Made by a program: the position numbers and the translations under genes. The notes under the pieces are model-generated. The model saw only the letters and a program-made list of their open reading frames with translations, was not told where the DNA came from and did no database searches. Positions 53,306 through 62,000 of a stretch of 64,000 nucleotides of DNA are shown here, one piece after another (the stretch's first letter is position 1; each line of letters opens with the position of its first letter). The stretch is from JADLDB01 sp040755835 (lineage in GTDB: Bacteria > Myxococcota > Myxococcia > Myxococcales > Myxococcaceae): assembly GCA_040755835.1 (NCBI GenBank), contig JBFMAB010000020.1:62001-126000 (forward strand), given 5' to 3'.

Positions 53306-53363
53306 TTCGGCGGCGGGCTTCCTACCGGGCGGGCGTCCGCCGCGCCAGCCGTCCCGTGCCGGA

Positions 53364-53915
53364 CTACTTGCCTTCGGCGCGCTTCTTCACCGCTTTGGTG
53401 GCGGCCAGCACCGAGCCCACGTTGACGCCCACCGTCACCGTCTGCTGGTCATCCTCGAGGCTCTGCGCCAGCCCCGAGAAGTTCTTCACCGCCAGCGTGT
53501 GCGTGAGCAGCGTCTTGCCGCCCGGCGCGGGCTCCACCTTCCACAGCCACTTCGAGCCCCTCAGGTCCCCCGCCGCCCACGCGCCGGTGATCGTCTTCGT
53601 CGCCGCGTTGGGCGTGAAGCGCACGGTGTAGTCGGTGTCCGGGCCAGGCACGTCGAGCACGAAGTGCACCTCCACGTCGCCGGCCTTCTCTTTGACGATC
53701 TCGCTCGTCGTCACCTTGGGCATGAAGTCCTTGAACTGCTCCGGCTTCGCCAGCACCGCCCACACCCGGTCCGGGTCGGCGTCCACCAGCACGATGCCGG
53801 TGGCTTGCGAGAACTTGTTGTCGGCGCCCTGCTCGACGAGGACCAGCGGGCCCTTTGCCAGCATCGGGGCCATGTCCACCTGCGCGAGCGCGAGCAGCGT
53901 CAAGGTCGTGAGCAT
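53364..53915 (-). CDS. Exported SRPBCC (START-like) protein
   Basis: A 183-residue protein with a short hydrophobic N-terminus (MLTTLTLLALAQVDMA) and a polyketide-cyclase/START-like SRPBCC fold: ATGIVLVDADPDRVWAVLAK, FKDFMPKVTTSEIV, TDYTVRFTPNAATKTITGAW and LLTHTLAVKNF. It probably binds a hydrophobic ligand; the ligand and partner are unknown. Confidence 0.8.
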   Translation of the reverse strand: MLTTLTLLALAQVDMAPMLAKGPLVLVEQGADNKFSQATGIVLVDADPDRVWAVLAKPEQFKDFMPKVTTSEIVKEKAGDVEVHFVLDVPGPDTDYTVRFTPNAATKTITGAWAAGDLRGSKWLWKVEPAPGGKTLLTHTLAVKNFSGLAQSLEDDQQTVTVGVNVGSVLAATKAVKKRAEGK

Positions 53916-53992
53916 GGGCGCCTCATATTGCAGGACATCGGCAAGAATCGAGGGCCTGCGTGCTTTGTGCGGCGGCGGCACCCGCCACGACG

Positions 53993-54658
53993 TCAGGCCC
54001 GGTCGATCGCCCGCAGCACGCGCACCGCGGCGCAGGCTGCGCCGTAGCCGTTGTCGATGTTCATCACCGGCACGCCGGGCGCGCAGGACGCCAGCATCGC
54101 GTTGAGCGCGGAGTGACCGCCTTCGGCGACGCCGTAGCCGTTCGAGCTGGGAACGGCGATGACGACGCTGCCGACGAGGCCGCCGAGCACCGTGGGCAGC
54201 GCCGCGTCCATGCCCGCGACGACCACCACGACCGGGTGGCTCTTGATCTCCTCGAGCCGGTCCAGCAACCGCCACAGCCCGGCGACGCCGACGTCGACGT
54301 ACATGGACGAGCCGAGGCCGTGGTACCGCAGCGTGCGCGCCACCTCGCGGGTGACGTGGGCGTCGGAGGAGCCGGCGGCGACGATCGCGACGCGCGGCGG
54401 GCCCTCGGGGCGGGTCAGCTTGCCGAAGTACGCGGTGCGCGACACCGGCTCGTAGTCCAGCGCGTCGCGCAGCGCCTTCGGCAGGCGCTCGACCTGCGCG
54501 GTCGACAGGCGCGTTAACAGCAGGCTCGCGCCGTTCTCCTTCGCCGCCTCGAGGATGTGCGTGAGGTGCTCGGTCGTCTTCCCCTGGCAGAAGATGGCTT
54601 CGTCGAAGCCGATGCGCTCGGTGCGGTGGATGTCCAGGGTGACTTCGTCGGCGGCCAT
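53993..54658 (-). CDS. larB: LarB-like nickel-pincer cofactor / AIR-carboxylase-like protein
   Basis: A 221-residue protein of the LarB family, the PurE-like carboxylase that modifies nicotinic acid adenine dinucleotide in synthesis of the nickel-pincer nucleotide. Motifs seen are ERIGFDEAIFCQGKTTEHL, VAIVAAGSSDAHVTREVART, YVDVGVAGLWRLL, VVVAGMDAALPTVLGGLV and VPSSNGYGVAEGGHSALNAM. The start is ATG 54658 (GTG 54664 is in frame). No larC, larE or lactate racemase gene is in the window. Confidence 0.88.
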   Translation of the reverse strand: MAADEVTLDIHRTERIGFDEAIFCQGKTTEHLTHILEAAKENGASLLLTRLSTAQVERLPKALRDALDYEPVSRTAYFGKLTRPEGPPRVAIVAAGSSDAHVTREVARTLRYHGLGSSMYVDVGVAGLWRLLDRLEEIKSHPVVVVVAGMDAALPTVLGGLVGSVVIAVPSSNGYGVAEGGHSALNAMLASCAPGVPVMNIDNGYGAACAAVRVLRAIDRA

Positions 54659-54990
54659 GGCCACGCGTCTAGCGACGCGCGGGCCGTCGCGCCACCCGCT
54701 TCTACCCGCCGGGCGACAGGCGCGCCGCGTCCAGCAGTCTCACCTTCGCCTGCGGCGGCTCCCACGTGTACTGCCAGCGCGTCCGCCACCACGAGGCGCC
54801 GAGCCCGCGGCGCTCGTCGTCGTCGGGCGGTGGCGGCTCGACCGGCCGCGACCGCCACACGCGCCGACGATGCCGACCTGCAGCAGCACCGAAGCATCGA
54901 AGACCCGAAGCCCGCAGGCCTGTCGCTCGTCTCGGCGCACGCCAACCCGGCCATGGCGCCGAGCCGCCCGGGCGTATAGTCCTGCCGGCC
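54659..54990. other. Gene-free stretch with a possible minus-strand gene remnant
   Basis: No confident gene. On the minus strand a frame ending at 54702 has a protein-like C-terminus (GASWWRTRWQYTWEPPQAKV followed by RLLDAARLSPGG) without a credible start or upstream domain, so it may be gene debris. The right end carries the DNA ligase promoter candidate. Confidence 0.35.
54975..54980 (+). promoter_or_regulatory. -10-like TATAGT at the DNA ligase start
   Basis: TATAGT (five of six consensus positions) ends 10 bases before the ATG of the ligase gene, and no ribosome binding site lies between. This would give a nearly leaderless transcript. No -35 was evident. Confidence 0.4.
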
Positions 54991-56034
54991 ATGCTGCCCT
55001 TCGCGCCCCCGCTCGAGCCGATGCTGGCGAACGCCGAGGAGGAGATCCCCGAAGGCGACGGCTGGGTCTATGAGCCCAAGTGGGACGGCTTCCGCTGCGT
55101 CGTCTTCCGCGACGGCCAGTCGGTGCACCTCTCGAGCCGCAACGGGCAGCCGCTGCAGCGCTACTTCCCCGAGGTGGTGGCGGCGCTCGCGCGCGCGCTG
55201 CCCGAGCGGTGCGTGGTGGACGGGGAGATCATCCTGCCCGGGGAGAGGGGCCTCGACTTCGACGCGCTGCAGGCGCGCATTCACCCCGCGGCCTCGCGCG
55301 TCGAGCGCCTGTCGAAAAAGACGCCCGCGGGCTTCGTGGCCTTCGACCTGCTCGCGCTGGGCGACGACGACTGGCGGGAGAAGCCGGGCAGCGACCGCCG
55401 GGAAGCCCTCGTGCGTGCCGTGACGCAGGACACCCAGGTCTTCGTGACGCCGCAGACGCCCGACGTGGCGGTCGCCCGCGGCTGGTTCCACGACTTCGAG
55501 GGCGCCGGCTGCGACGGCGTCATCGCGCGGCGCGTGGAGCTGCCGTACCAGCCGGGCAAGCGCGTGATGGTGAAGGTGAAGCACCACCGCACCGCCGACT
55601 GCGTGGTGGGCGCGTACCGCGAAGGCAAGACGCCGGGCACCGTGGGCTCGCTCTTGCTCGGCCTCTACGGTGACGACGGCGTCCTCCACCACGTCGGCCA
55701 CACCTCGTCCTTCAGCGCGAAGGAGAAGCAGGCGCTCAAGGTGCGGCTGGCGCCGTACGAGGGCGGCGAGTCCTTCGGCCGGGGCCGCACGCCCGACGCG
55801 CCGAGCCGCTGGTCGAAGAAGAAGGACGCCGAGGGCCCCAGCTGGGTGCCGCTCACGCCGTCGCTGGTGTGCGAGGTGCGCTACGACTCCCTGCAGGGCC
55901 CGCGCTTCCGCCACGCGGCGACGTTCCTCCGCTGGCGCACCGACAAGGCGCCTTCGGACTGCACCTTCCAGCAGCTGTTGCCGCCGCGTCCGTTCTCGCT
56001 CGAGCGCGTCGTCGCGCTGGCGCGGGGAGGGTAG
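54991..56034 (+). CDS. ATP-dependent DNA ligase (LigC/LigD-ligase type)
   Basis: A 347-residue ligase. Motif I is YEPKWDGFRCVVF with the adenylated lysine; then SSRNGQPLQRYFPEV, VVDGEIILPG (motif III), FVAFDLLALG, GCDGVIARR (motif IV) and MVKVKHHRTADCVVG (motif V). An OB-fold C-terminus ends in RHAATFLRWRTDKAP. Size and layout fit the LigC or stand-alone LigD ligase used in end joining or repair. No Ku, polymerase or nuclease domain gene is adjacent. It is followed after 3 bases by the NFACT gene. Confidence 0.92.
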   Translation: MLPFAPPLEPMLANAEEEIPEGDGWVYEPKWDGFRCVVFRDGQSVHLSSRNGQPLQRYFPEVVAALARALPERCVVDGEIILPGERGLDFDALQARIHPAASRVERLSKKTPAGFVAFDLLALGDDDWREKPGSDRREALVRAVTQDTQVFVTPQTPDVAVARGWFHDFEGAGCDGVIARRVELPYQPGKRVMVKVKHHRTADCVVGAYREGKTPGTVGSLLLGLYGDDGVLHHVGHTSSFSAKEKQALKVRLAPYEGGESFGRGRTPDAPSRWSKKKDAEGPSWVPLTPSLVCEVRYDSLQGPRFRHAATFLRWRTDKAPSDCTFQQLLPPRPFSLERVVALARGG

Positions 56035-56037
56035 GCG

Positions 56038-57444
56038 GTGTCGCTGCGGCCGGCCGAGCTCGCGCTGCTCGCCGCGGAGCTCGACCGCGAGCTCGAGGGC
56101 GCGGTGGTGCAGAAGGTGAGCGCGCCCACGGCGAGCCGCGCGTACCTCGAGCTGCGCGTGCCCGGCCGCACGGTGACGCTGCTCCTCTGCGCCGAGCCGG
56201 GCGTGGCGCGGCTGTCGGCGGTGGACGAGCGGCCGGCCAACCCCGCCACGCCGCCCGGTTGGCAGTCGGTGCTGCGCCGGGAGCTGACCGGCGCCCGGCT
56301 GCGCGACGCCGAGGCGCTGCCCGAGCGGCGGACGCTGCTGCTGCACCTCGATGCGGCGGGCGAGGACCGCAAGCGCCGGACGTTGGTGTTGGAGGCGAGC
56401 GCGGAGCCCCTCCTCGCGCTCCTCACCGAGAACGCGCGGGTGCTGGCGCTGTCCAGCCCGGCGCGGGACGGCCTGCGCGTCGGCGCCACCTGGCGCCCGT
56501 TGGAGGAGCGGCCCGTCGGCGACCTCCCCTCGCGGCTGACGAGTGAGCGCGTGCGGCTGCGCCTGGCGCACGGCGCGGAGGCGCTCTTCTCGGCCGCCGA
56601 GCGCCAGCGGTGGACAGAGGCGCGGCGGGCGCCCCTGCTCGCGAAGCTGAAGCGCCTGGCGCGGACGAAGGAGAAGGTGGCCGGCGACCTCGCGCGCACC
56701 GAGCGGGCCGACGAGCTGCGCCGCGAAGGCGAGCTGCTCGCGCAGAACCTCCACCGGTTGACGCGTGGCGCTCCGTCGGTGACGGTGCCCGAGTACCTGG
56801 AGGACGGCACCACGCGCGAGGTGACGGTGGCGCTCGATCCGAAGCGCACGCCGAAGGAGGAGGTGGACTGGCGCTTCCACCAGTACCGCCGCCTGCAACG
56901 GGGCAAGGGCCTCGCGAAGGCCCGCCTCGAGTCGCTGGCCGCCGAGGAGGCCCAGCTCCGCGAGCAGCTCGCCCGCCTCGAGGCTGTGCCCGCCGAGCCG
57001 CCGCCGCCCGAGGCCCTGCGCCGCCGCGCCAACCAGGGCCAGGCGCCCTCGCCGCCGTACCGCGAGTACGTCGGCCACGGCGGCCAGCGCATCTGGGTCG
57101 GCCGCGGCGCCGCGCACAACGACGCGCTCACCTTCCGCGTGGCGAAGCCCTTCCACCTCTGGTTCCACGCCCGCGGCGTGCCCGGCGCCCACGTCGTCGT
57201 GCCGCTCGAGAAGAACACCCAGCTGTCCGGCGAGGCGCTGATCGACGCGGCCCACCTCGCGCTCCACCACTCGGACGCGAGGGGCGATCCCCGCGGCGAG
57301 GTCAGCTACACGCCGGTGAAGTTCGTGCGGAAGGCGAAGGACGCCGCGCCGGGCGCGGTCACCTTCACGCGTGAAAAGACGCTGATGCTGCGGGTCGAGC
57401 CCGAGCGCCTCGCCCGGCTCCTCGCGCAGGACGAAAGTCGATGA
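56038..57444 (+). CDS. NFACT family protein (RqcH-like)
   Basis: A 468-residue member of the NFACT (Rqc2/RqcH/FbpA) family. The N-terminal NFACT-N domain begins LRPAELALLAAELDRELEGA; a basic coiled-coil follows (about 195-240 and 290-320); and the C-terminal NFACT-R domain has YREYVGHGGQRIWVGRGAAH, FHLWFHARGVPGAHVV and VSYTPVKFVRKAKDA. RqcH tails stalled nascent chains with alanine on 50S ribosomes. This protein is about 100 residues shorter than Bacillus RqcH, so the activity is inferred. GTG start. Confidence 0.88.
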   Translation: MSLRPAELALLAAELDRELEGAVVQKVSAPTASRAYLELRVPGRTVTLLLCAEPGVARLSAVDERPANPATPPGWQSVLRRELTGARLRDAEALPERRTLLLHLDAAGEDRKRRTLVLEASAEPLLALLTENARVLALSSPARDGLRVGATWRPLEERPVGDLPSRLTSERVRLRLAHGAEALFSAAERQRWTEARRAPLLAKLKRLARTKEKVAGDLARTERADELRREGELLAQNLHRLTRGAPSVTVPEYLEDGTTREVTVALDPKRTPKEEVDWRFHQYRRLQRGKGLAKARLESLAAEEAQLREQLARLEAVPAEPPPPEALRRRANQGQAPSPPYREYVGHGGQRIWVGRGAAHNDALTFRVAKPFHLWFHARGVPGAHVVVPLEKNTQLSGEALIDAAHLALHHSDARGDPRGEVSYTPVKFVRKAKDAAPGAVTFTREKTLMLRVEPERLARLLAQDESR

Positions 57445-57765
57445 TCCGCTTCGGCGTTCCGGTATGACGCCATGCGTCACCCACCTTCATTGATCCGCTC
57501 TTGACTCGTATGCTACAGGCCGCGCCCTTTCCGGACGCCTGCCGTGAGGTGTCCAAAGAGGTGCGCGTTTCTTGTCGATCGCCCGGAACAACGTGTGCCG
57601 TTCGCTAACGGTCGTCGCGCCGAGTGACAGACCCTCCAACGGGTCGTCGGGTGCAACGCGCCTTGCCTTCGCTGTGAATCCCGCGACTTTGTTGCGTTCG
57701 ACGCGCCGGAACGCCTGGGCACGGATGTTGCCCACGGCTCGGCGCCATTTGAGCCGGAGGACTGC
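57445..57765 (+). promoter_or_regulatory. Intergenic region with promoter-like elements
   Basis: No gene is visible. A TATGCT (57509-57514) with TTCATT 17 bases upstream (57486-57491) is the best promoter candidate for the downstream barrel gene and would leave a leader of about 245 bases. TTGACT at 57501 is another -35-like word without a matching -10. The segment also covers the NFACT gene end, where no hairpin was found. Confidence 0.35.
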
Positions 57766-58956
57766 GTGAAGAGACTGAACTCTGCCCTGATCGCCCTGGT
57801 GCTGGCGCCGATGACCGCGCTCGCCCAGCCGGTCACCGGCGCCGATGAAACGCAGCCCGCGGACGGGCATTCCGCGCCGGTCGCCCAGACGACCACGCCG
57901 CCCGCCACGTCGACGACCGCGCCGGCCGACCAGTCGGGCACGCAGGCGCAGCCCGCGGCGACCGCAACGGCCACCGCGCCCAAGAAGAAGAGCGCGCTCG
58001 CCAACGCCGTGCAGGCGCGTACGCCGGAGGAGCAGGCGAACCAGTCCGGCTTCCAGTTCATCGTGGCGATGGACCACTACCTGGGCGCCGGCACCTTCGT
58101 CGACGCGTCGAAGTACTCGTACCTCGCGGGCTTCCTCACCGTCGTGCCGCAGTACCTCTTCGGCATCGGCAAGCAACGGCTGGTGGCCAGCGCCACGGCG
58201 CGCGTGTCCTACGAGTACACGATGCCCGACGTCGAGACGGGCCGGAAGGTGTCGTGGTTCGACACGCGCATCGGCCTCGCGGCGCCGGCCTTCTTCCGCG
58301 ACACGGCGCTCACCGGTATCGCCTTCACGCCGAACGTGGGCCTCACCCTCCCCACCTCGCCCGAGAGCTGGAACGCTGGGATGATCAGCGCGCTCTCGCT
58401 CGGGCTGACGATGTCCCGCTCGGTGAAGACGTTCGACTTCCGTCTCAACCTGGGCGGCTCGCGCAGCTTCTACACGTCGGCGCAGAACGGCGTACGGGCC
58501 TCGGACGCGCGCGACGAGCAGGGCAACCTCTACGTCGTGTGCCGCGCCGGCGAGCCGGTGTGCGGCTTCTCGAACATGAACCCGGCCTGGTCGTTCAACA
58601 TCGGCGGGCAGGTGCAGTGGCGTGCGACCGGAAACCTGCTCATCTACGTCGGGTACACCTTCATCAAGTCCTGGCGGCACGCGGCGACGTACACGCAGGA
58701 CCAGTACACGCCCAAGGCGCTGGACGCGAACGGAAACCCCGTGGCCGACGTGGGCCTCGGCGTGTCGGATCGCACCTCGGCCTTCTTCGGCGCCAGCTAC
58801 CAGCTGAACGAGCACTACTCCATCGACCTCGGTGTGTTCACCGCGCAGAACCCGTTGCACGCCAACAACCGCAACGTGCGCTTCCCGTTCCTCTCGTTCG
58901 GCTCGTGGGCGGACAACGCCACCAGCCTCTACTTCACGCTCACCGCCGCGTACTGA
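57766..58956 (+). CDS. Outer membrane beta-barrel protein of unknown function
   Basis: A 396-residue exported protein with a signal peptide (VKRLNSALIALVLAPMTALA), a Thr/Ala/Pro-rich linker (residues 25-80), and a barrel-like region of alternating strands ending in LYFTLTAAY, a C-terminal aromatic typical of outer membrane proteins. It resembles transporter-like OMPs. GGAGGA lies 5 bases before the GTG start. It precedes two large metzincin-like lipoprotein genes in the same direction, with 57 bases to the first. Confidence 0.75.
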   Translation: MKRLNSALIALVLAPMTALAQPVTGADETQPADGHSAPVAQTTTPPATSTTAPADQSGTQAQPAATATATAPKKKSALANAVQARTPEEQANQSGFQFIVAMDHYLGAGTFVDASKYSYLAGFLTVVPQYLFGIGKQRLVASATARVSYEYTMPDVETGRKVSWFDTRIGLAAPAFFRDTALTGIAFTPNVGLTLPTSPESWNAGMISALSLGLTMSRSVKTFDFRLNLGGSRSFYTSAQNGVRASDARDEQGNLYVVCRAGEPVCGFSNMNPAWSFNIGGQVQWRATGNLLIYVGYTFIKSWRHAATYTQDQYTPKALDANGNPVADVGLGVSDRTSAFFGASYQLNEHYSIDLGVFTAQNPLHANNRNVRFPFLSFGSWADNATSLYFTLTAAY

Positions 58957-59013
58957 GCCACGCCCATGACGACCTTTCCGATTCCCGTTTCGCAGTCCCA
59001 GACCGGAGGCAAC

Positions 59014-62000
59014 ATGCACGCACGTCCCACCCGCGCCCGCCTGCTCGCGGCGGCGCTGGCCACGCTGTTCGTGGCCGGTTGCGCCCAGAGCAACGGTGAC
59101 ATCAACCGCGTTCAGCCGAACGTGGTGAAGAAGGCGGACCTGCTCGACGGGCAGTGGTTCTTCCGCAACACGGTGACGTGGACGCCGTTCAACACCCAGT
59201 TCACCTTCCCCGGTCAGACGGGGAACATGGAGAAGCTGGTGTGGGAGATCCAGGAGAACTACCTGGTTGGCTACCGCAGCTACCCGTACACGCTGGGCGC
59301 GGACACCAACATCGATCCCAATTCGATCGTCTCGGGGACGACGGCGACGTACTGTGACGCGCAGGGGGTCTGCACGGGTGGCCAGAAGTTCTATGGCGCA
59401 CCGGTGGTGGCCTTCGAGATCACCAGCCACTTCGACATCCAGCGCGGCTACAACCCGGCGACGGGCGAGCCGACCAACGTCATCTCCGAGAACACCTCGG
59501 ACCGCCCGTGGAACGAGCGCGAGTACATCCGCGTGAACTGGGCGGCGAATCAGCTCAACCGCATGTCGGGCATGAGCTGGGGCACGGTGCAGAACCCGAA
59601 CGACCCCACCAGGACCACCAACGCCAACTGGATTCAGCCGAACGAGCCCGGCTCGGACCCGTACGACTGGCCGACGTTCCAGTACGAGGATCGCAACGGC
59701 GACGGCACCCCCGAGCTCGTCTACTTCGACGTGACCGGCCGGTACCTGGCGAACCCGGACATGTACTACTTCGAGGGCTACGGCAACATCCCGGCCTGCT
59801 GGTTCGCGAACGGCATCAACGACTGCGCATCGAGCGAGATCCACATGCGCATCTCGATCGCCAAGGTGAACGAGAGCTGGTCGCGTGACTACGAGCCGCT
59901 GCTCTACGACAACGACCTGATGTCGCTGTTCGGCTACTTCCGCACCGACCGCCTGAACTACGACCGCAAGTTCGGTTACACCAACGACTCCGTCATCCGC
60001 CTCGCGAACCGGCACCGGACCTGGAAGGAGTACTACCGCAAGGACGCGAACGGCCAGGTGACCACCACGCCGATTCCCCCGGCGGAGCGTCAGCCGCAGC
60101 CGGTCGTGTACTACTTCACGCCGGCCTCTCGCATGGGCGGCGAGGAGCGCTACGCCGAGTTCTGGGAGCCGGGGCGCATCATCGAGCGCGACTTCGACCG
60201 CGCGTTCCGCCGCGCGACGGCGGCCGCCAAGGGCGGCAACTCGGTCGACCCGAGCACCGTCGGCCAGATGTTCTACCTCTGCAACAACCCGGTGAAGCAG
60301 GGTGACCCGGAGGCCTGCGGCGCGCCCGGCTTCAGCCCGAAGATCGGCGACCTCCGCTACAGCTTCGTGAACACGGTGGCCGAGCCGGTCGCCAACGGCC
60401 TGCTGGGCTACGGCCCGAGCTCGGCCGACCCCGAGACCGGTCAGATCATCTCGGGCATGTCGAACACGTACACCTGGGGTGTCGACCTGTACGGGCGCAC
60501 CGTCACCGACTGGATGCTGCTGCTGTCGGGTGAGCTGCAGCCGACCGACTACCTGAGCGGCCAGCAGGTGAAGGACTACATGAAGGCCAACCCGGTCTAC
60601 AACGTGAGCAAGCTCCAGCAGCAGGTCGGCGCGATCCAGTCCGAGCTGCAGGGCATTCCGCAGAAGAGCGACGAGACCAAGGGCGCCTTCCAGAAGGCGA
60701 CGCCGCGGCTCGCACAGCTCTTCGCCCAGCTCCGCACCAACCCGAACTCGCTGGCCGGGAAGGGCGACGAGCTGAAGAAGGCGGCCGACGAGCTGGCGAA
60801 GTACCCGCAGCTCGAGGCGGCGGTGCTCGACAACCCCGACGTGCAGGCCGACCTGGTGAACCTGCTGCCCCCGTTCGCCCGCGCCGCCGCCGAGCGTGAC
60901 CCGGAGTTCCGCCGGGCCGCCGCGCGCAACGTGCTGACGAACTTCTCGGCGGCGGCGAACTACGAGAAGCGCCGCATCGAATGGCTGTCGAAGAACAGCA
61001 TCACCACCTTCGAGTTCTACGACCGCACCATCCTCGCGCTCGCCAACACGATGATGCTGAAGCGCGCCGCCCGGATCGCCGAGCTGACGAACGCTCCCGA
61101 TCCGCGCTGCGCCAACGCCGCGAGCTGCACCGAGGCCGAGGCCAGGCGGCTCGCGACCGACGAGGTCGCCAGGTACGTGCGGCAGAACGTGTGGCTCGGC
61201 ACCGCGCTGCACGAGACCGGTCACACGCTCAACCTGCGCCACAACTTCGAAGGCTCGTACGACGCGATCAACTACTTCGACGACTACTGGGACATCCGCA
61301 AGGACACCATCACCGTCGTCCAGAACGGCCAGAAGAAGCTGCCCCGCACGCCCGCGGACATGAAGGCGGCCTCGGACGGCACCGAGACGCAGCAGCTCAT
61401 CGGCCTCCACGACCACGAGTACTCGTCGATCATGGATTACTCGGGGAAGATCTACGGCGACTGGAAGGGCATCGGGAAGTACGACGAGGCGGCGATCCTC
61501 TTCGCGTACTCGGGTGACTCTTCGGCCACCGACGGTCGGTACGCCGAGCCGGGCTACGTCGAGGTGTTCAAGAGCGCCCGCAAGACGTCGCAGGCCTTCC
61601 CCGGCTCCGACGGCAACATGATGACCATCTCGGGCGCGGGCGGCGACCTGCCGCTCGTAAACGCCACGGCCATCAACCCGAACATCCGCAACTACACCGA
61701 GCGCTACCACTACACGACGGTGCCGTTGCACTTCGGCGAAGGCTCCGACCTCGAGACCACGCTGACCGACGGCATCCTCAAGCTGCGCAGCTCGAACCGC
61801 GAGCTGGCGAAGTGGCGCGACGTGAAGGCCGACGAGGACCGCGTGCGCGCGGCGCTGGCGGCGGACCCGACGCTCATCGACGACCCGGACCGGGCGGCGT
61901 CCGTCCTGGGCAGCCCGAGGCTGCGCGTGCCGTACATGTTCTGCAGCGAGGAGTCGGCCGACGGTCCGGTGCTGGCGTGCAACCGCTTCGACCGCGGCCC

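Noticed and set aside
54514..57480. A 988-codon minus-strand frame opposite the DNA ligase and NFACT genes
   Set aside because: Shadow frame; the plus-strand genes have unambiguous catalytic and domain motifs.
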